49,539 nt of DNA from Ventosimonas gracilis (lineage in GTDB: Bacteria; Pseudomonadota; Gammaproteobacteria; Pseudomonadales; Pseudomonadaceae). Shown one piece after another: positions 9,062 to 20,582 of this stretch. Each line of letters opens with the position of its first letter. The first letter of the stretch is position 1. The DNA lies in NCBI RefSeq assembly GCF_001580025.1, contig NZ_LSZO01000017.1:1-49539 (forward strand). Direction: 5' to 3'. The notes under the pieces were generated by a model. The model was not told the origin of the DNA. It worked only from the letters and a program-made list of their open reading frames with translations, and did not search any database. The translations under genes were made by a program, and so were the position numbers.

Positions 9062-10219
9062 TTAAGGGGCGAGGGTTTTACTGCCGTCCTGATGCCATTC
9101 GTAGATTTCAAATTCAAAATCTTTTAAATCGCCACTTTCGGCAAATTCCAGCACGCCCACCGGCGTGGTAAAGCTATTGCTGCGCAGCGCTTCGGCGACT
9201 TTGGTGGTATCTGTCGTACCGGCTTTGGCAATGCCTTCGGCAATCACTTGCGCGGCGGCGTAGGAGAGCAGTACAAACGGCCCGCTGGGGTCTTGGTTGC
9301 GCTCCTTGAAGGCGGCGACCAGTTCGGCATTGGCCGGGTCTTGGTCGGAGGATTTGGGCAGCGTGACCAGCATGCCTTCGGATGCGGCACCGGCAATGGC
9401 GGTAATTTCAGTATTGCCTGCGCCTTCTGGCCCCATAAAACGCGCTTCCAACCCGCGTTCACGCGATTGGCGCATCAGCAGCCCCATTTCCGGGTGATAA
9501 CCGCCAAAGTAGACAAAATCGACATCGGCCTGGCGCAAACGGGTAATCAGCGAAGCAAAATCACGGTCGCCCGCGTTGACGCCTTCAAACACCACCACAT
9601 TCAAACCGGCTTCTTCTGCGGTGCGCTTGACTTCGCTGGCAATGCCTTCTCCGTATTGCTGTTTGTCGTGAATCACGGCCAGGTTTTTCGGTTTGGCTTT
9701 ATCGGCGATATAGCGCCCCGCCGCCGGGCCTTGCATATTGTCCAGGCCAATGGTGCGGAAGATCAGCTTATGCCCGCGCGCGGTAATTTCCGGGGCTGTG
9801 GCCGAAGAAGTCACCATCAAAATGCCTTCGTCCTCGTAAATATCCGAGGCAGGCTGAGTGGAACTGGAACAGGTATGGCCGACGACAAAGGCAATTTTGT
9901 CACCGACCGCCTTATTGGCAACGGCGACCGCCTGCTTCGGGTCGCAAGCGTCATCGTAAACCACCGCTTCAAGCTGTCTGCCGAGCACGCCGCCTTTGGC
10001 ATTGATTTGGTCTATCGCCATGCGTGCGCCGTTAAATACCTGCTCGCCGTATTCGGCCAAGGGGCCGGTCACCGGGCCGCCCAGGCCTATTTTAATCGTG
10101 CTTTTGTTCTCTTCCTGTTTAATCGTGCTTTTGTCCTCTTCCTTGGAGCAAGCGGCAATACCTAGCGCCAGTGCTGCCGTACCAATGGTTAGCAGACAGT
10201 TGCGAACGGTCTTGTTCAT
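9062..10219 (-). CDS. livK: LivK-type periplasmic binding lipoprotein
   Basis: The 385-residue substrate-binding protein of the livKHMGF operon. A signal peptide ends in LGIAAC with Cys 24 as probable lipidation site, so it should be membrane-anchored. The mature protein is a type I periplasmic fold (GPVTGPLAEYGEQ, AVVYDDACDPKQAVAVANK, VVGHTCSSSTQPAS, AVIHDKQQYGEG). Between the lipobox and the fold lies a nine-residue tandem repeat ending KSTIK twice, encoded by a 27-nt direct repeat. Leu/Ile/Val is the best ligand guess. Confidence 0.92.
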   Translation of the reverse strand: MNKTVRNCLLTIGTAALALGIAACSKEEDKSTIKQEENKSTIKIGLGGPVTGPLAEYGEQVFNGARMAIDQINAKGGVLGRQLEAVVYDDACDPKQAVAVANKAVGDKIAFVVGHTCSSSTQPASDIYEDEGILMVTSSATAPEITARGHKLIFRTIGLDNMQGPAAGRYIADKAKPKNLAVIHDKQQYGEGIASEVKRTAEEAGLNVVVFEGVNAGDRDFASLITRLRQADVDFVYFGGYHPEMGLLMRQSRERGLEARFMGPEGAGNTEITAIAGAASEGMLVTLPKSSDQDPANAELVAAFKERNQDPSGPFVLLSYAAAQVIAEGIAKAGTTDTTKVAEALRSNSFTTPVGVLEFAESGDLKDFEFEIYEWHQDGSKTLAP

Positions 10220-10302
10220 GGCCTTGCACCCTCTTGATGTGCGACTTTGCTAAAGGGCGCAATTTTGCGGCAAGGCACGGCTTTCAACAAGCACAAAACG
10301 GC

Positions 10303-10321
10303 ATAAAAGTGAATAAAAGTG
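10303..10321. repeat. Two 9-bp direct repeats, 10-bp period, between livK and cls
   Basis: ATAAAAGTG occurs at 10303-10311 and again at 10313-10321, one helical turn apart, in the spacer between the divergent livK and cardiolipin synthase genes. This could be a protein-binding site for either promoter. No confident promoter boxes are visible in 10220-10452. Confidence 0.35.
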
Positions 10322-10452
10322 CGTAAAACCTTGCAAAAATGCTGCGACTGACTATCTTTTAGCGTCCTTTTGCTACAAGGATGTCGTGCGATATGTTTTC
10401 CATAACGCTAAATGCTCTCCCAGCCGAAGAGGGTGCCTGACGCGGCGCTTTG

Positions 10453-11607
10453 ATGGAAACCTTCTTCCCTTGGCGGGCGGGCAACCGCTTTGAGCTGCTG
10501 GTCGATGGACATCAGTTTTTTCCGGCCATGCTCGAAGGCATTCAATCGGCCAAGCAGGAAGTGTTACTGGAGCTGTATCTGGTCGAAGAAGGCCGCTGTA
10601 GCCAGTTGCTGGTCGAGGCGCTGTGCTTGGCGGCTCGTCGTGGCGTTACCGTGCGCTGCCTGTTCGATGGCTTTGGCGCACGGGCTTTAAGCAAAGCCGC
10701 GCGAAGGCGGCTTGAGCAGGCAGGGGTTATGCTTCGTCTGTACAACCCGCTGCACTGGCGACAGGGATTTGCCAATCTGCGCCGCGACCACCGAAAACTG
10801 CTGCTGATTGACCGCAAAACCGCCTTTATCGGCGGCACTGGCGCGACCGATAACTTCTGGCAACCGGGCGAGGCGCAAAGCCTGTGCCATGAGCTGATGG
10901 TGCGCTGCATCGGTGCCATCACGCTCGACTTTTACCGGCTATTTGAGCAGCAATGGTCGCCGCCCGCGCGGCCTTGGCGGCAGATATTTTGGGGTGCTAC
11001 GCGCCGCTCGCGCCTGCCCGCGCCACCCGCGATAAGCCAAGGCATGGGGCGGCTCGCTTGGTCGGATGCGGTAACGCACCGCGAATTGGTGCAGTCACTG
11101 CTACGCCATATCCACCACGCCAGGCAGCGCATTTGGCTGGCCACGCCGTATTTTCTGCCGAGTTGGAAGGTGCGCCGCGCCTTGCGCAAAGCGGCGCAGC
11201 GCGGGGTCGATGTGCAGCTTTTGCTCGCCTCAAACAATATCGACCACGGCCCGGTGCGCTACGCCAGTCACCGCTACTATCCGAGCTTGCTGCGTGCCGG
11301 AGTGCGCATCCACGAATACAGCCCGCGTTTTTTACATCTAAAGCTGGTGCTGGCCGACGGCTGGATAAGCGTCGGCTCTTGCAATTTTGACCACTGGAAC
11401 CTGCGCTTTAATCTGGAAGCCAATCTGGAGGCGCAAGATGAGGCTTTAACCCGCGCCTGTGCGACCTGTCTGCAACAAGGCATGGCGGACGGGCAGGAAA
11501 TTACCCTCGAACATTGGCAGCAGCGCCCGCTGTACCGGCGCCTGCTGGAACGCCTGTGGGGATTGATCGACCAGTTGATACTGAATCTGCTGGATAAGCG
11601 GGATTAG
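10453..11607 (+). CDS. Cardiolipin synthase, phospholipase D family (ClsB-like)
   Basis: The 384-residue protein has two HKD motifs: HRKLLLIDRKTAFIGG (first half) and HLKLVLADGWISVGSCNFD (second half). Each is followed by the Asn/Asp residues typical of phospholipase D enzymes making cardiolipin from phosphatidylglycerol. It lacks the two N-terminal membrane segments of ClsA and therefore resembles ClsB (YbhO). The ATG chosen is preceded immediately by an in-frame TTG. Its TAG stop is completed by the first base of a repeat inserted right there. A ClsB-type enzyme of slightly different lipid specificity cannot be excluded. Confidence 0.87.
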   Translation: METFFPWRAGNRFELLVDGHQFFPAMLEGIQSAKQEVLLELYLVEEGRCSQLLVEALCLAARRGVTVRCLFDGFGARALSKAARRRLEQAGVMLRLYNPLHWRQGFANLRRDHRKLLLIDRKTAFIGGTGATDNFWQPGEAQSLCHELMVRCIGAITLDFYRLFEQQWSPPARPWRQIFWGATRRSRLPAPPAISQGMGRLAWSDAVTHRELVQSLLRHIHHARQRIWLATPYFLPSWKVRRALRKAAQRGVDVQLLLASNNIDHGPVRYASHRYYPSLLRAGVRIHEYSPRFLHLKLVLADGWISVGSCNFDHWNLRFNLEANLEAQDEALTRACATCLQQGMADGQEITLEHWQQRPLYRRLLERLWGLIDQLILNLLDKRD

Positions 11608-11872
11608 GGGCTGCTCCCGCTTCAAACGCGAACCGCGCTGCTGCTCAAAATTTCGCCAGACTAGGCGCAGCATGCAGCCAATGTGTACAACCTTGGCAAA
11701 TGCTGCAACAACGTATGGCGAGATTTTGGGCGCAGCCCGAAGGGACGGGCAGATTTTGTGCGCCGCTGTGTTGCTCGTCGTTCATTTGCATGAGCAAATT
11801 TCTCTTCTCGCGCCTTGCTGCGCACAAAATCTGGCTCCGTCGCGGCCACGTTTGAAGCGGGAACAGACCCTA
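11605..11872. repeat. Full-length TA-flanked inverted-repeat element (MITE), copy A
   Basis: The element runs from GGGGCTGCTCCCGCTTCAAA at 11607 to its inverted complement ending CAGACCC at 11870, with TA on both sides. No gene lies inside; reading frames within it are spurious. It contains a hairpin pairing 11748-11763 with 11820-11835 and another around 11640-11730. Left TA+G forms the cls stop TAG; right C+TA is the comM stop on the other strand. Sitting between two convergent genes, it may also act as a two-way terminator. Confidence 0.9.
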
Positions 11873-13351
11873 GGGTCGATATTGCAGTGCTTCGGCCAGA
11901 TGGGCGCGACTAATGTCGCTGGCTTGCTCAAGGTCAGCCAGCGTTCGCGCCACTTTCAGCAGCCGGTGCGCCGCGCGTAATGAGAGTTTTAACCGCTCGC
12001 AAGCACTTTCCAGCCAGCGTTTATCCTCTTCATTTAATAAGCAGTGACGGTGTAAATCGGCCAGTGCAAGCTGCGCATTGGTACAGCCCTGGCGGGTCAG
12101 TTGTCGTTCGCGGCAAGCGGCGACCTGTAGCGCGACTTGGGCACTGCTGGTTTCGGCTTGACCGGGCTGTAAAGCCGTAGTTTCCCGAGCCACACACAGA
12201 TGCAAATCGATACGGTCAAGCAACGGGCCGGACAGCTTGGCACGGTAACGCTGCACCTGCTCTGGCGTGCAGCGGCAACGGCCGGACGGGTCATCGAGAT
12301 AGCCGCACGGGCACGGGTTCATTGCCGCAACCAGTTGAAATCGCGCCGGAAAGCGCACCTTGTCATGCGCCCGCGCAATGATGATATGGCCGGTTTCCAT
12401 CGGCTCGCGCAGCACTTCGAGCACTTTGCGGTCAAATTCCGGCAACTCATCAAGGAACAACACGCCTTGGTGTGCCAAGGTGATTTCCCCAGGCTTGGGT
12501 CTACCACCCCCGCCGACCAAAGCGGCGGCGGATGCCGAATGGTGCGGGCTGCGAAACGGGCGTTGCGGCCAGCTTTGTAGCGGCCGGTGATTGGCAACCG
12601 AGCTAATCGCTGCCACTTCCAAGGCTTCTGCTTCGGCGAGCGGCGGCAAAAGTCCCGGCAGGCGACTGGCCAGTAAGGTTTTGCCGGTACCCGGCGGGCC
12701 GGACAGTAGCAGGTTATGCCCACCGGCGGCGGCGATCAGTAGTGCCCGTTTGGCGGCGACTTGTCCTTGCACTTCCGCCAAATCCGGGTACGACTGGCTC
12801 TGTGGCGGCAGCCCCTGTGGCACATAGGCTGCAATGGGGGCGCTGCCGTTTAAATGGGCGCAGACGCTGAGCAAGTGATCGGCGGCGATCACTTCAAGCC
12901 CTGAAGCAAGGCTGGCTTCTTCGGCATTGGCGAGCGGCACTAACAGCTTGCGAGCAGCAGAACGCGCGGCCAGTGCGGCAGGCAGCACGCCGCGCACTGG
13001 CCGCAATGCACCGGATAGCGCAAGCTCCCCCAGGCATTCCATCTGTGCCAGCGCCTCGCCCTTAACCTGTCCGCTGGCGGCGAGCACACCGAGGGCAATC
13101 GGCAAATCAAAACGCCCACCGTCCTTGGGCAAATCCGCCGGTGCCAGGCTTAGCGTGATGCGGCGGGCGGGAAATTCAAATCCGCAGTGAACAATCGCGC
13201 TACGCACGCGGTCTTTACTTTCTTTAACACTGGTTTCTGGCAGTCCGACCAAGGCAAAACTGGGCAACCCCGAAGCCAAATGCGCCTCCACACTCACGGA
13301 CGGCGCTTCTACGCCGATCAGCGCGCGACTGTGCAGCAGGGCTAGCGACAT
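11870..13351 (-). CDS. comM: ComM, Mg-chelatase-like AAA+ helicase for natural transformation
   Basis: A 493-residue YifB/ComM protein, known to act as a hexameric helicase aiding branch migration during integration of transforming DNA. The N-terminal domain holds the GLPSFALVGLPETSVKESKDRVRSA block, Walker A GPPGTGKTLLA is near residue 218, followed by the FRSPHHSAS and FLDELPEF (Walker B) blocks. A C-terminal Mg-chelatase domain contains CPCGYLDDPSGRCRCTPEQV. Length is normal. The gene lies just downstream of ubiK, as in Pseudomonas. The stop is provided by the flanking repeat. Confidence 0.95.
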   Translation of the reverse strand: MSLALLHSRALIGVEAPSVSVEAHLASGLPSFALVGLPETSVKESKDRVRSAIVHCGFEFPARRITLSLAPADLPKDGGRFDLPIALGVLAASGQVKGEALAQMECLGELALSGALRPVRGVLPAALAARSAARKLLVPLANAEEASLASGLEVIAADHLLSVCAHLNGSAPIAAYVPQGLPPQSQSYPDLAEVQGQVAAKRALLIAAAGGHNLLLSGPPGTGKTLLASRLPGLLPPLAEAEALEVAAISSVANHRPLQSWPQRPFRSPHHSASAAALVGGGGRPKPGEITLAHQGVLFLDELPEFDRKVLEVLREPMETGHIIIARAHDKVRFPARFQLVAAMNPCPCGYLDDPSGRCRCTPEQVQRYRAKLSGPLLDRIDLHLCVARETTALQPGQAETSSAQVALQVAACRERQLTRQGCTNAQLALADLHRHCLLNEEDKRWLESACERLKLSLRAAHRLLKVARTLADLEQASDISRAHLAEALQYRP

Positions 13352-13378
13352 GTTCGCTCCTTGAACCGGTTCGCGAGC

Positions 13379-13642
13379 TTAGGCTGCGGGCGGCGCGTTT
13401 TGTGCCGCGCGTTCCAGTTCGGCGACCCGTGCTTCGAGGGCTTCTAAACGGGCGCGGGTATGGGCGAGTACCGTCATTTGATGGTCGAACGTTTCGCGGC
13501 TGACCAAATCGAGCTTATCGAACAGGCTGCTTAGCAGGCTTTTTAGCTGATTTTCCAACTCGGCCTTGGGAAGCATTTCACCTGCAAACAGGCGGGCGGT
13601 TTGTTCGGAAAACGAATCGAGTAAGGCTTTGGGGGTCAACAT
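13379..13642 (-). CDS. ubiK: Ubiquinone biosynthesis accessory factor UbiK (YqiC)
   Basis: The 87-residue protein is made of a short amphipathic N-terminus and a coiled coil (about residues 45-80: FDHQMTVLAHTRARLEALEARVAELE). This is the BMFP/YqiC pattern. UbiK binds UbiJ and lipid and supports the aerobic ubiquinone complex. It sits 27 bp upstream of comM in the same direction; that pairing is common in Pseudomonas. Confidence 0.87.
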   Translation of the reverse strand: MLTPKALLDSFSEQTARLFAGEMLPKAELENQLKSLLSSLFDKLDLVSRETFDHQMTVLAHTRARLEALEARVAELERAAQNAPPAA

Positions 13643-13680
13643 GGGAAAACTCCAAAAATAGTCAAGAGGCAGTGTAGCGC

Positions 13681-14268
13681 TTAAACCTCACTGCCTTCCT
13701 CGCGCGCTTTGCGCGCGGCTTTTTGTGCTTTGATGGTGCGCCACAGCCAAAGCAGTGCGCCGACCAAGAGTAAAGCCGCGAGCACCCAGAGTTCGTATTT
13801 TTTAACGTTGCCCAAGATGATTTCCAGCGCCGTACCGAAATAGTACGCGGCAAAGCCCAGCGCGAGCGCCCAGATAATCGCGCCGATGCCGTTAAGGATG
13901 AGGTAGCGCAACGGCGGATAGCCGGACAGGCCAATGGCGACCGGCATCACCGTACGCAGCCCATAGACGAAACGAAAGCTCAAAACCCAAAGGTCAGGAT
14001 GTTTATTCAGATAACCGAGCGCTTTATCGGTCAGCACTTGCCAGCGCGGTTTTTTCGCCAAAATTTGCCGCCCTTTATGGCGACCCAAGTAGTACCAAGT
14101 CTGGTCGCCTGCGTAGCTGCCGCAAAAAGCCACCAGCACCACCAGTTCAATCTCCATATAGCCGCGAAAGGCCAAGAAGCCGGCCAATACGAGGATGGTT
14201 TCACCTTCAAAAAACGTCCCTAAAAACAGAGCCAAGTAGCCAAATTGGTCAAGCAGTTGCTGAAGCAT
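13681..14268 (-). CDS. DedA-family membrane protein
   Basis: The 195-residue inner-membrane protein has the DedA signature: FLGTFFEGETILVLAGFLA, GSYAGDQTWYYLGRHKGR, then FRFVYGLRTVMPVAIGLSGYP and a C-terminal hydrophobic pair. DedA proteins are thought to flip or transport polyprenyl or phospholipid carriers. The key acidic and Arg residues (E22/D-type in the first re-entrant loop, R in FRFVYGLR) are present. It lies between lptG and ubiK, and may be transcribed with either. The precise substrate is unknown. Confidence 0.85.
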   Translation of the reverse strand: MLQQLLDQFGYLALFLGTFFEGETILVLAGFLAFRGYMEIELVVLVAFCGSYAGDQTWYYLGRHKGRQILAKKPRWQVLTDKALGYLNKHPDLWVLSFRFVYGLRTVMPVAIGLSGYPPLRYLILNGIGAIIWALALGFAAYYFGTALEIILGNVKKYELWVLAALLLVGALLWLWRTIKAQKAARKAREEGSEV

Positions 14269-14341
14269 CGGCGCACCTTACAGCCAAGCGGTGCGCAAGC
14301 CTAACCGGTTAAAAGCACGAGGCAAAGGGTTGTAAGACAAA

Positions 14342-15389
14342 TCAACTCACCCTTCGTAGTAGCACGCTGCCTGCCAGCATGCAAATGCCGCAGGGAATCA
14401 GCACGGCCAGTAGCGGCGGGAAGCCAAATACCAAGCTGGCCGGTCCCAATAAATCCTGCACGATACGGAAGATAAAGCCGACCAAGGTGCCGGCAAATAC
14501 CCGTTGCCCCAGTGTGACCGAGCGCAGCGGGCCGAAGATAAAGGAGATGGCGAGCAGCAACAAAGCCGCCGTGACCAAAGGTTGCAGCAGTTTGTTCCAG
14601 AACGCGAGCCAATAGCGGCTGTTGTTTAGACCTTGCTCGGCCAGATAGTGGATATAACGCCACAGCCCTTTAAGCGGCAGCATTTCTGGGTCAATCAGCA
14701 AGGTGCTGAGTAGCTCGGGGGCGAGTTCAATCGGCCAGTCTTCACTGGCTTTGTTTTCAACCCGGCTCGCTTTTGGCTCAAAGCGCGTGACGGTCAGGTC
14801 AAACAATCGCCACTTGCCGTTTTCATAACGGGCGCTTTTGGCAAAACTCGCCGCCAGCAACCGGCGCTCGCCATCAAACTGATAACGAGTGATGCCATAG
14901 AGCAAGGCATCGGTTTGCGCGGCGTTGATATGGATAAATTCCTGCCCCTGTCGGTGCCACAGGCCGCGCTTGGCAGCCAGCGCAGTGCTGCCGTTTTGCG
15001 CCAGGGCGCGGCTGGTCTGCGCACGGGTTTCGGCCAGTGGCACGATATATTCCCCCAGTAGCACTGCCGCCAACATCAGCGCCAACAGGGGCTTCATCAC
15101 GCCCCAGACAATGCGCGCAACCGGCACGCCCGCCGTGCGCATAATGGTCAGCTCGCTATGACTGGCAAGATTGCCAAGGCCAATCAGGCAGCCAATCAGG
15201 CAGGCCATCGGCAGCATGTCGTACAAGCGCCGCGGCGCGGTTAGCAGCACGTACCAAGCGGCATCAAGAAGGCCGTAGCGGCCTTCGATGTCGCTTAATT
15301 CATCGACAAAGGCAAACAATAAGGCGAGGCTAGTGATAATCCCGAGTACCGCAAAAATCGCGGCCAGTACGCTGCGGCCAATGTAGCGG

Positions 15390-15403
<14 letters not shown>
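14342..15403 (-). CDS. lptG: LPS export ABC permease LptG
   Basis: A 353-residue YjgP/YjgQ-family permease. With LptF and the LptB ATPase (not in this window) it extracts lipopolysaccharide from the inner membrane. Three N-terminal and three C-terminal membrane segments flank a periplasmic beta-jellyroll part. I chose the GTG at 15403 because AGGAGG lies about 8 bases upstream and the protein then starts with the family sequence SLLDRYIGRSV. The start overlaps the end of lptF by 14 bp. Confidence 0.92.
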
Positions 15404-18152
<2,749 letters not shown>

Positions 18153-18179
18153 GGTGCAAGGGATGGAACGGGATGGATT

Positions 18180-18269
18180 TGGCGGGGAAACAGGGATTCG
18201 AACCCTGGGTACTCGTGAGAATACAACGGATTTCGAATCCGTCCCGTTCGACCACTCCGGCATCTCCCC
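18180..18269 (-). tRNA. tRNA-Ser (CGA)
   Basis: A 90-nt class II tRNA on the minus strand with long variable arm (TTGTATTCTCACGAGTACCC), anticodon CGA in the loop TTCGAAA, encoded CCA, and acceptor GGGGAGA/TTTCCCC with one G-T pair. A -10-like TATTAT lies upstream on the same strand around 18285. Confidence 0.95.
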
Positions 18270-18366
18270 AAAGCAAACGGCGGCGATAATACCTGATTAT
18301 CGAAATGGCCGCCATCACTCTTTGCTTGGGAAGAATTGACCCAAGCAGCGGGTATTGGTCTGCTTT

Positions 18367-19317
18367 ATGCGCTATGGTTCATCCCCGCTTAAGCCATCTG
18401 TTTATTTTATTGTGTCTGATTGGTTGTTTTGTCGATGCTGCCTCGCCATTCTCTGCTTGCTAGCCAGCAGCAGCGCCCTTGCGGCTAAAGTCTACAAATA
18501 CACCGATAAAAACGGCGTCGTCACCTATACCGATAAAGTGGTGCGCGGTGCCAAGGTGATTGAATTTAAAGACCGCATGGTCGAAAAATTAGATAACCGT
18601 TTAAAGCTACAAAAACTCAAGCACGAAGCCGGTGAGACGCTGCTGGTGAAAAACGAGCTGTACGCGCCGGTGGAGGTGGAGCTTTCGTTGTCTGAGGTCA
18701 AAAACGCTTCTTTTGTGCCGCAAAAACCCATCCGCTGGGTATTGCCGCCACGCAGTGAAATCCGCCTGCTAACGCTCGCTGCCAAAGACCCGAAACAACC
18801 GCTGCACTACAAGACCAAGCTGCTCCACGTGCTGGGCAACCCCAAGCAAAGCATGAAGCCGTATCGTTACCCGCTGCCTTGGCGTGGCGGGCCGTTTCGC
18901 TTGACCCAGGGGGCGAACGGTAAGTTCAGCCACAACACGCCCAAAGGCCGCTATGCGATGGACATCGCCATGCCGGAAGGAACGCCGATTATTGCCGCGC
19001 GTGCTGGCACGGTGGTCAGTATTGAGAACAACCAGAGCGGGCGCGGCACTCATCCCTCTGGCAACTATGTGCGCATTCTGCACGAGGACGGCACCATGAG
19101 CGTTTATCTGCACCTTAAGCGCGGTTCGCTTAAAGTCAGGGAAGGGCAAAAGGTTGCCCAAGGCGCGCTGCTGGCGCTGTCCGGCAATACCGGCAACAGC
19201 ACCGGCCCGCATTTGCATTTTGTGGTGCAGCGCAATGTCGGTTTTGCGCTGCAATCCATCCCGTTTGAATTCAATCAGCCGATAGACCGTTTGCCCAACT
19301 TTGCCGGCAGCCAATAA
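18367..19317 (+). CDS. Exported M23-family metallopeptidase with DUF4124 N-terminus
   Basis: The 316-residue protein begins with a signal sequence (hydrophobic core about residues 20-40). A DUF4124 segment (VYKYTDKNGVVTYTDK) follows, then a linker and a C-terminal LytM/M23 domain. The zinc ligands look complete: H in FSHNTPKGRYAMD with D downstream, and the HLHF motif in TGPHLHFVV. Such enzymes cut peptidoglycan cross-links, or serve as activators if ligands are missing; here they are present. It stands alone and abuts hemE end to end. Confidence 0.87.
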   Translation: MRYGSSPLKPSVYFIVSDWLFCRCCLAILCLLASSSALAAKVYKYTDKNGVVTYTDKVVRGAKVIEFKDRMVEKLDNRLKLQKLKHEAGETLLVKNELYAPVEVELSLSEVKNASFVPQKPIRWVLPPRSEIRLLTLAAKDPKQPLHYKTKLLHVLGNPKQSMKPYRYPLPWRGGPFRLTQGANGKFSHNTPKGRYAMDIAMPEGTPIIAARAGTVVSIENNQSGRGTHPSGNYVRILHEDGTMSVYLHLKRGSLKVREGQKVAQGALLALSGNTGNSTGPHLHFVVQRNVGFALQSIPFEFNQPIDRLPNFAGSQ

Positions 19318-20376
19318 CTATCGTGCGGATAACTCATGCACCGCCTCAAAAAACGCGGCCACGTGGGATGGGTCAATATCCGGCGTGATGCCGTGACCCA
19401 GATTAAATACGTGTCCCGCGCCTTGCCCGTAGGCTGCGAGGATTCGAGCCACTTCGGCGCGGATAACGGCAGGCTTTGCGTACAGCACGGCCGGGTCCAT
19501 ATTGCCTTGCAGCGCGACCTGATGGCCGACACGGGCGCGGGCGCGGCCTATGTCGCAAGTCCAGTCCAGCCCCAATGCATCGGCACCGGTTTCGGCCAAG
19601 TCTTCAAGCCACAATCCGCCGCCTTTGGTAAAGAGGATGAGTGGCACTTGGCGACCTTCGTTTTCGCGGATTAATCCGGCGGCAATGCGTTTGAGATAAG
19701 CCAGTGAAAACTCAGCAAAAGCGGCAGAAGAGAGCGCGCCGCCCCAGGAATCAAAAATCTGCACGACTTGCGCACCGGCTTTAATCTGCCCGTTCAGATA
19801 GTCGGTGACGCTTTGGCTCAGTTTATCCAGCAGTGCATGCAGGGTCTCTGGCTCGTTGTAGAGCATGGTTTTGATTTTGCGAAAATCACGGCTGGAACCG
19901 CCTTCGACCATATAGGTGGCGAGCGTCCACGGGCTTCCGGAAAAACCAATCAGCGGTGCACGGCCATTTAGCTCCTTGCGAATTTGGCGTACCGCTTGCA
20001 TAACGTAGCCGAGCGCTTGTTCGACATCCGGCACCGGCAGCGCCTCAATATCCGCGCGGCTGCTGATGGGGCGCTTAAAACGCGGCCCTTCGCCGGCCTC
20101 AAAATACAGCCCCAAGCCCATTGCGTCGGGGATGGTTAAGATGTCCGAGAACAAAATCGCGGCATCGAGCTGCGGGTAGCGTTGCAGCGGCTGGAGCGTG
20201 ACTTCGCAAGCGGCGTCAGGATTTTGGCACAGGCTCATAAAGTCACCGGCGCGAGCGCGACTGGCGCGGTATTCCGGCAGGTAGCGTCCGGCCTGGCGCA
20301 TCATCCATACCGGAGTGACGTCGGTAGGCTGGCGGGTTAAGGCTCGCAGCAGACGGTCGTTTTTTAAGGAGGTCAT
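19318..20376 (-). CDS. hemE: Uroporphyrinogen decarboxylase HemE
   Basis: A 352-residue enzyme that converts uroporphyrinogen III to coproporphyrinogen III in haem synthesis. The signature [11 protein letters not shown] (27-37) and [12 protein letters not shown] (active-site Asp), [13 protein letters not shown] and the C-terminal NLGHGI block are intact. The ATG at 20376 matches the family start [13 protein letters not shown]. Its TAG stop lies directly next to the TAA of the convergent M23 gene, with no intergenic DNA. Confidence 0.96.
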   Translation of the reverse strand: MTSLKNDRLLRALTRQPTDVTPVWMMRQAGRYLPEYRASRARAGDFMSLCQNPDAACEVTLQPLQRYPQLDAAILFSDILTIPDAMGLGLYFEAGEGPRFKRPISSRADIEALPVPDVEQALGYVMQAVRQIRKELNGRAPLIGFSGSPWTLATYMVEGGSSRDFRKIKTMLYNEPETLHALLDKLSQSVTDYLNGQIKAGAQVVQIFDSWGGALSSAAFAEFSLAYLKRIAAGLIRENEGRQVPLILFTKGGGLWLEDLAETGADALGLDWTCDIGRARARVGHQVALQGNMDPAVLYAKPAVIRAEVARILAAYGQGAGHVFNLGHGITPDIDPSHVAAFFEAVHELSAR

Positions 20377-20514
20377 CGCTCGGTTCGCACTGAAAAGGGC
20401 AGGCAGTTTCGCAAAATGGAAGGTAAAACACACGCAATAAGCGTTTTGTCGGATTTTAAGTCATTAGCCTGTTATCTTGTAACATTGTGCTTGAACCCAA
20501 ACCCCTTTATCAAT

Positions 20515-20533
20515 GATAATGCTTATCAGCATT
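20515..20533 (+). promoter_or_regulatory. Probable Fur box upstream of exbB-exbD-tonB
   Basis: GATAATGCTTATCAGCATT agrees with the 19-bp Fur consensus (GATAATGATAATCATTATC) at 14 of 19 positions. It lies about 50 bp before the exbB start. Iron-dependent repression of a TonB system is well established in relatives. Confidence 0.65.
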
Positions 20534-20582
20534 CTCTATTCTGTACTTTCTCCCTGGTCTGCTCTAATCCCTCCCTTGCATG

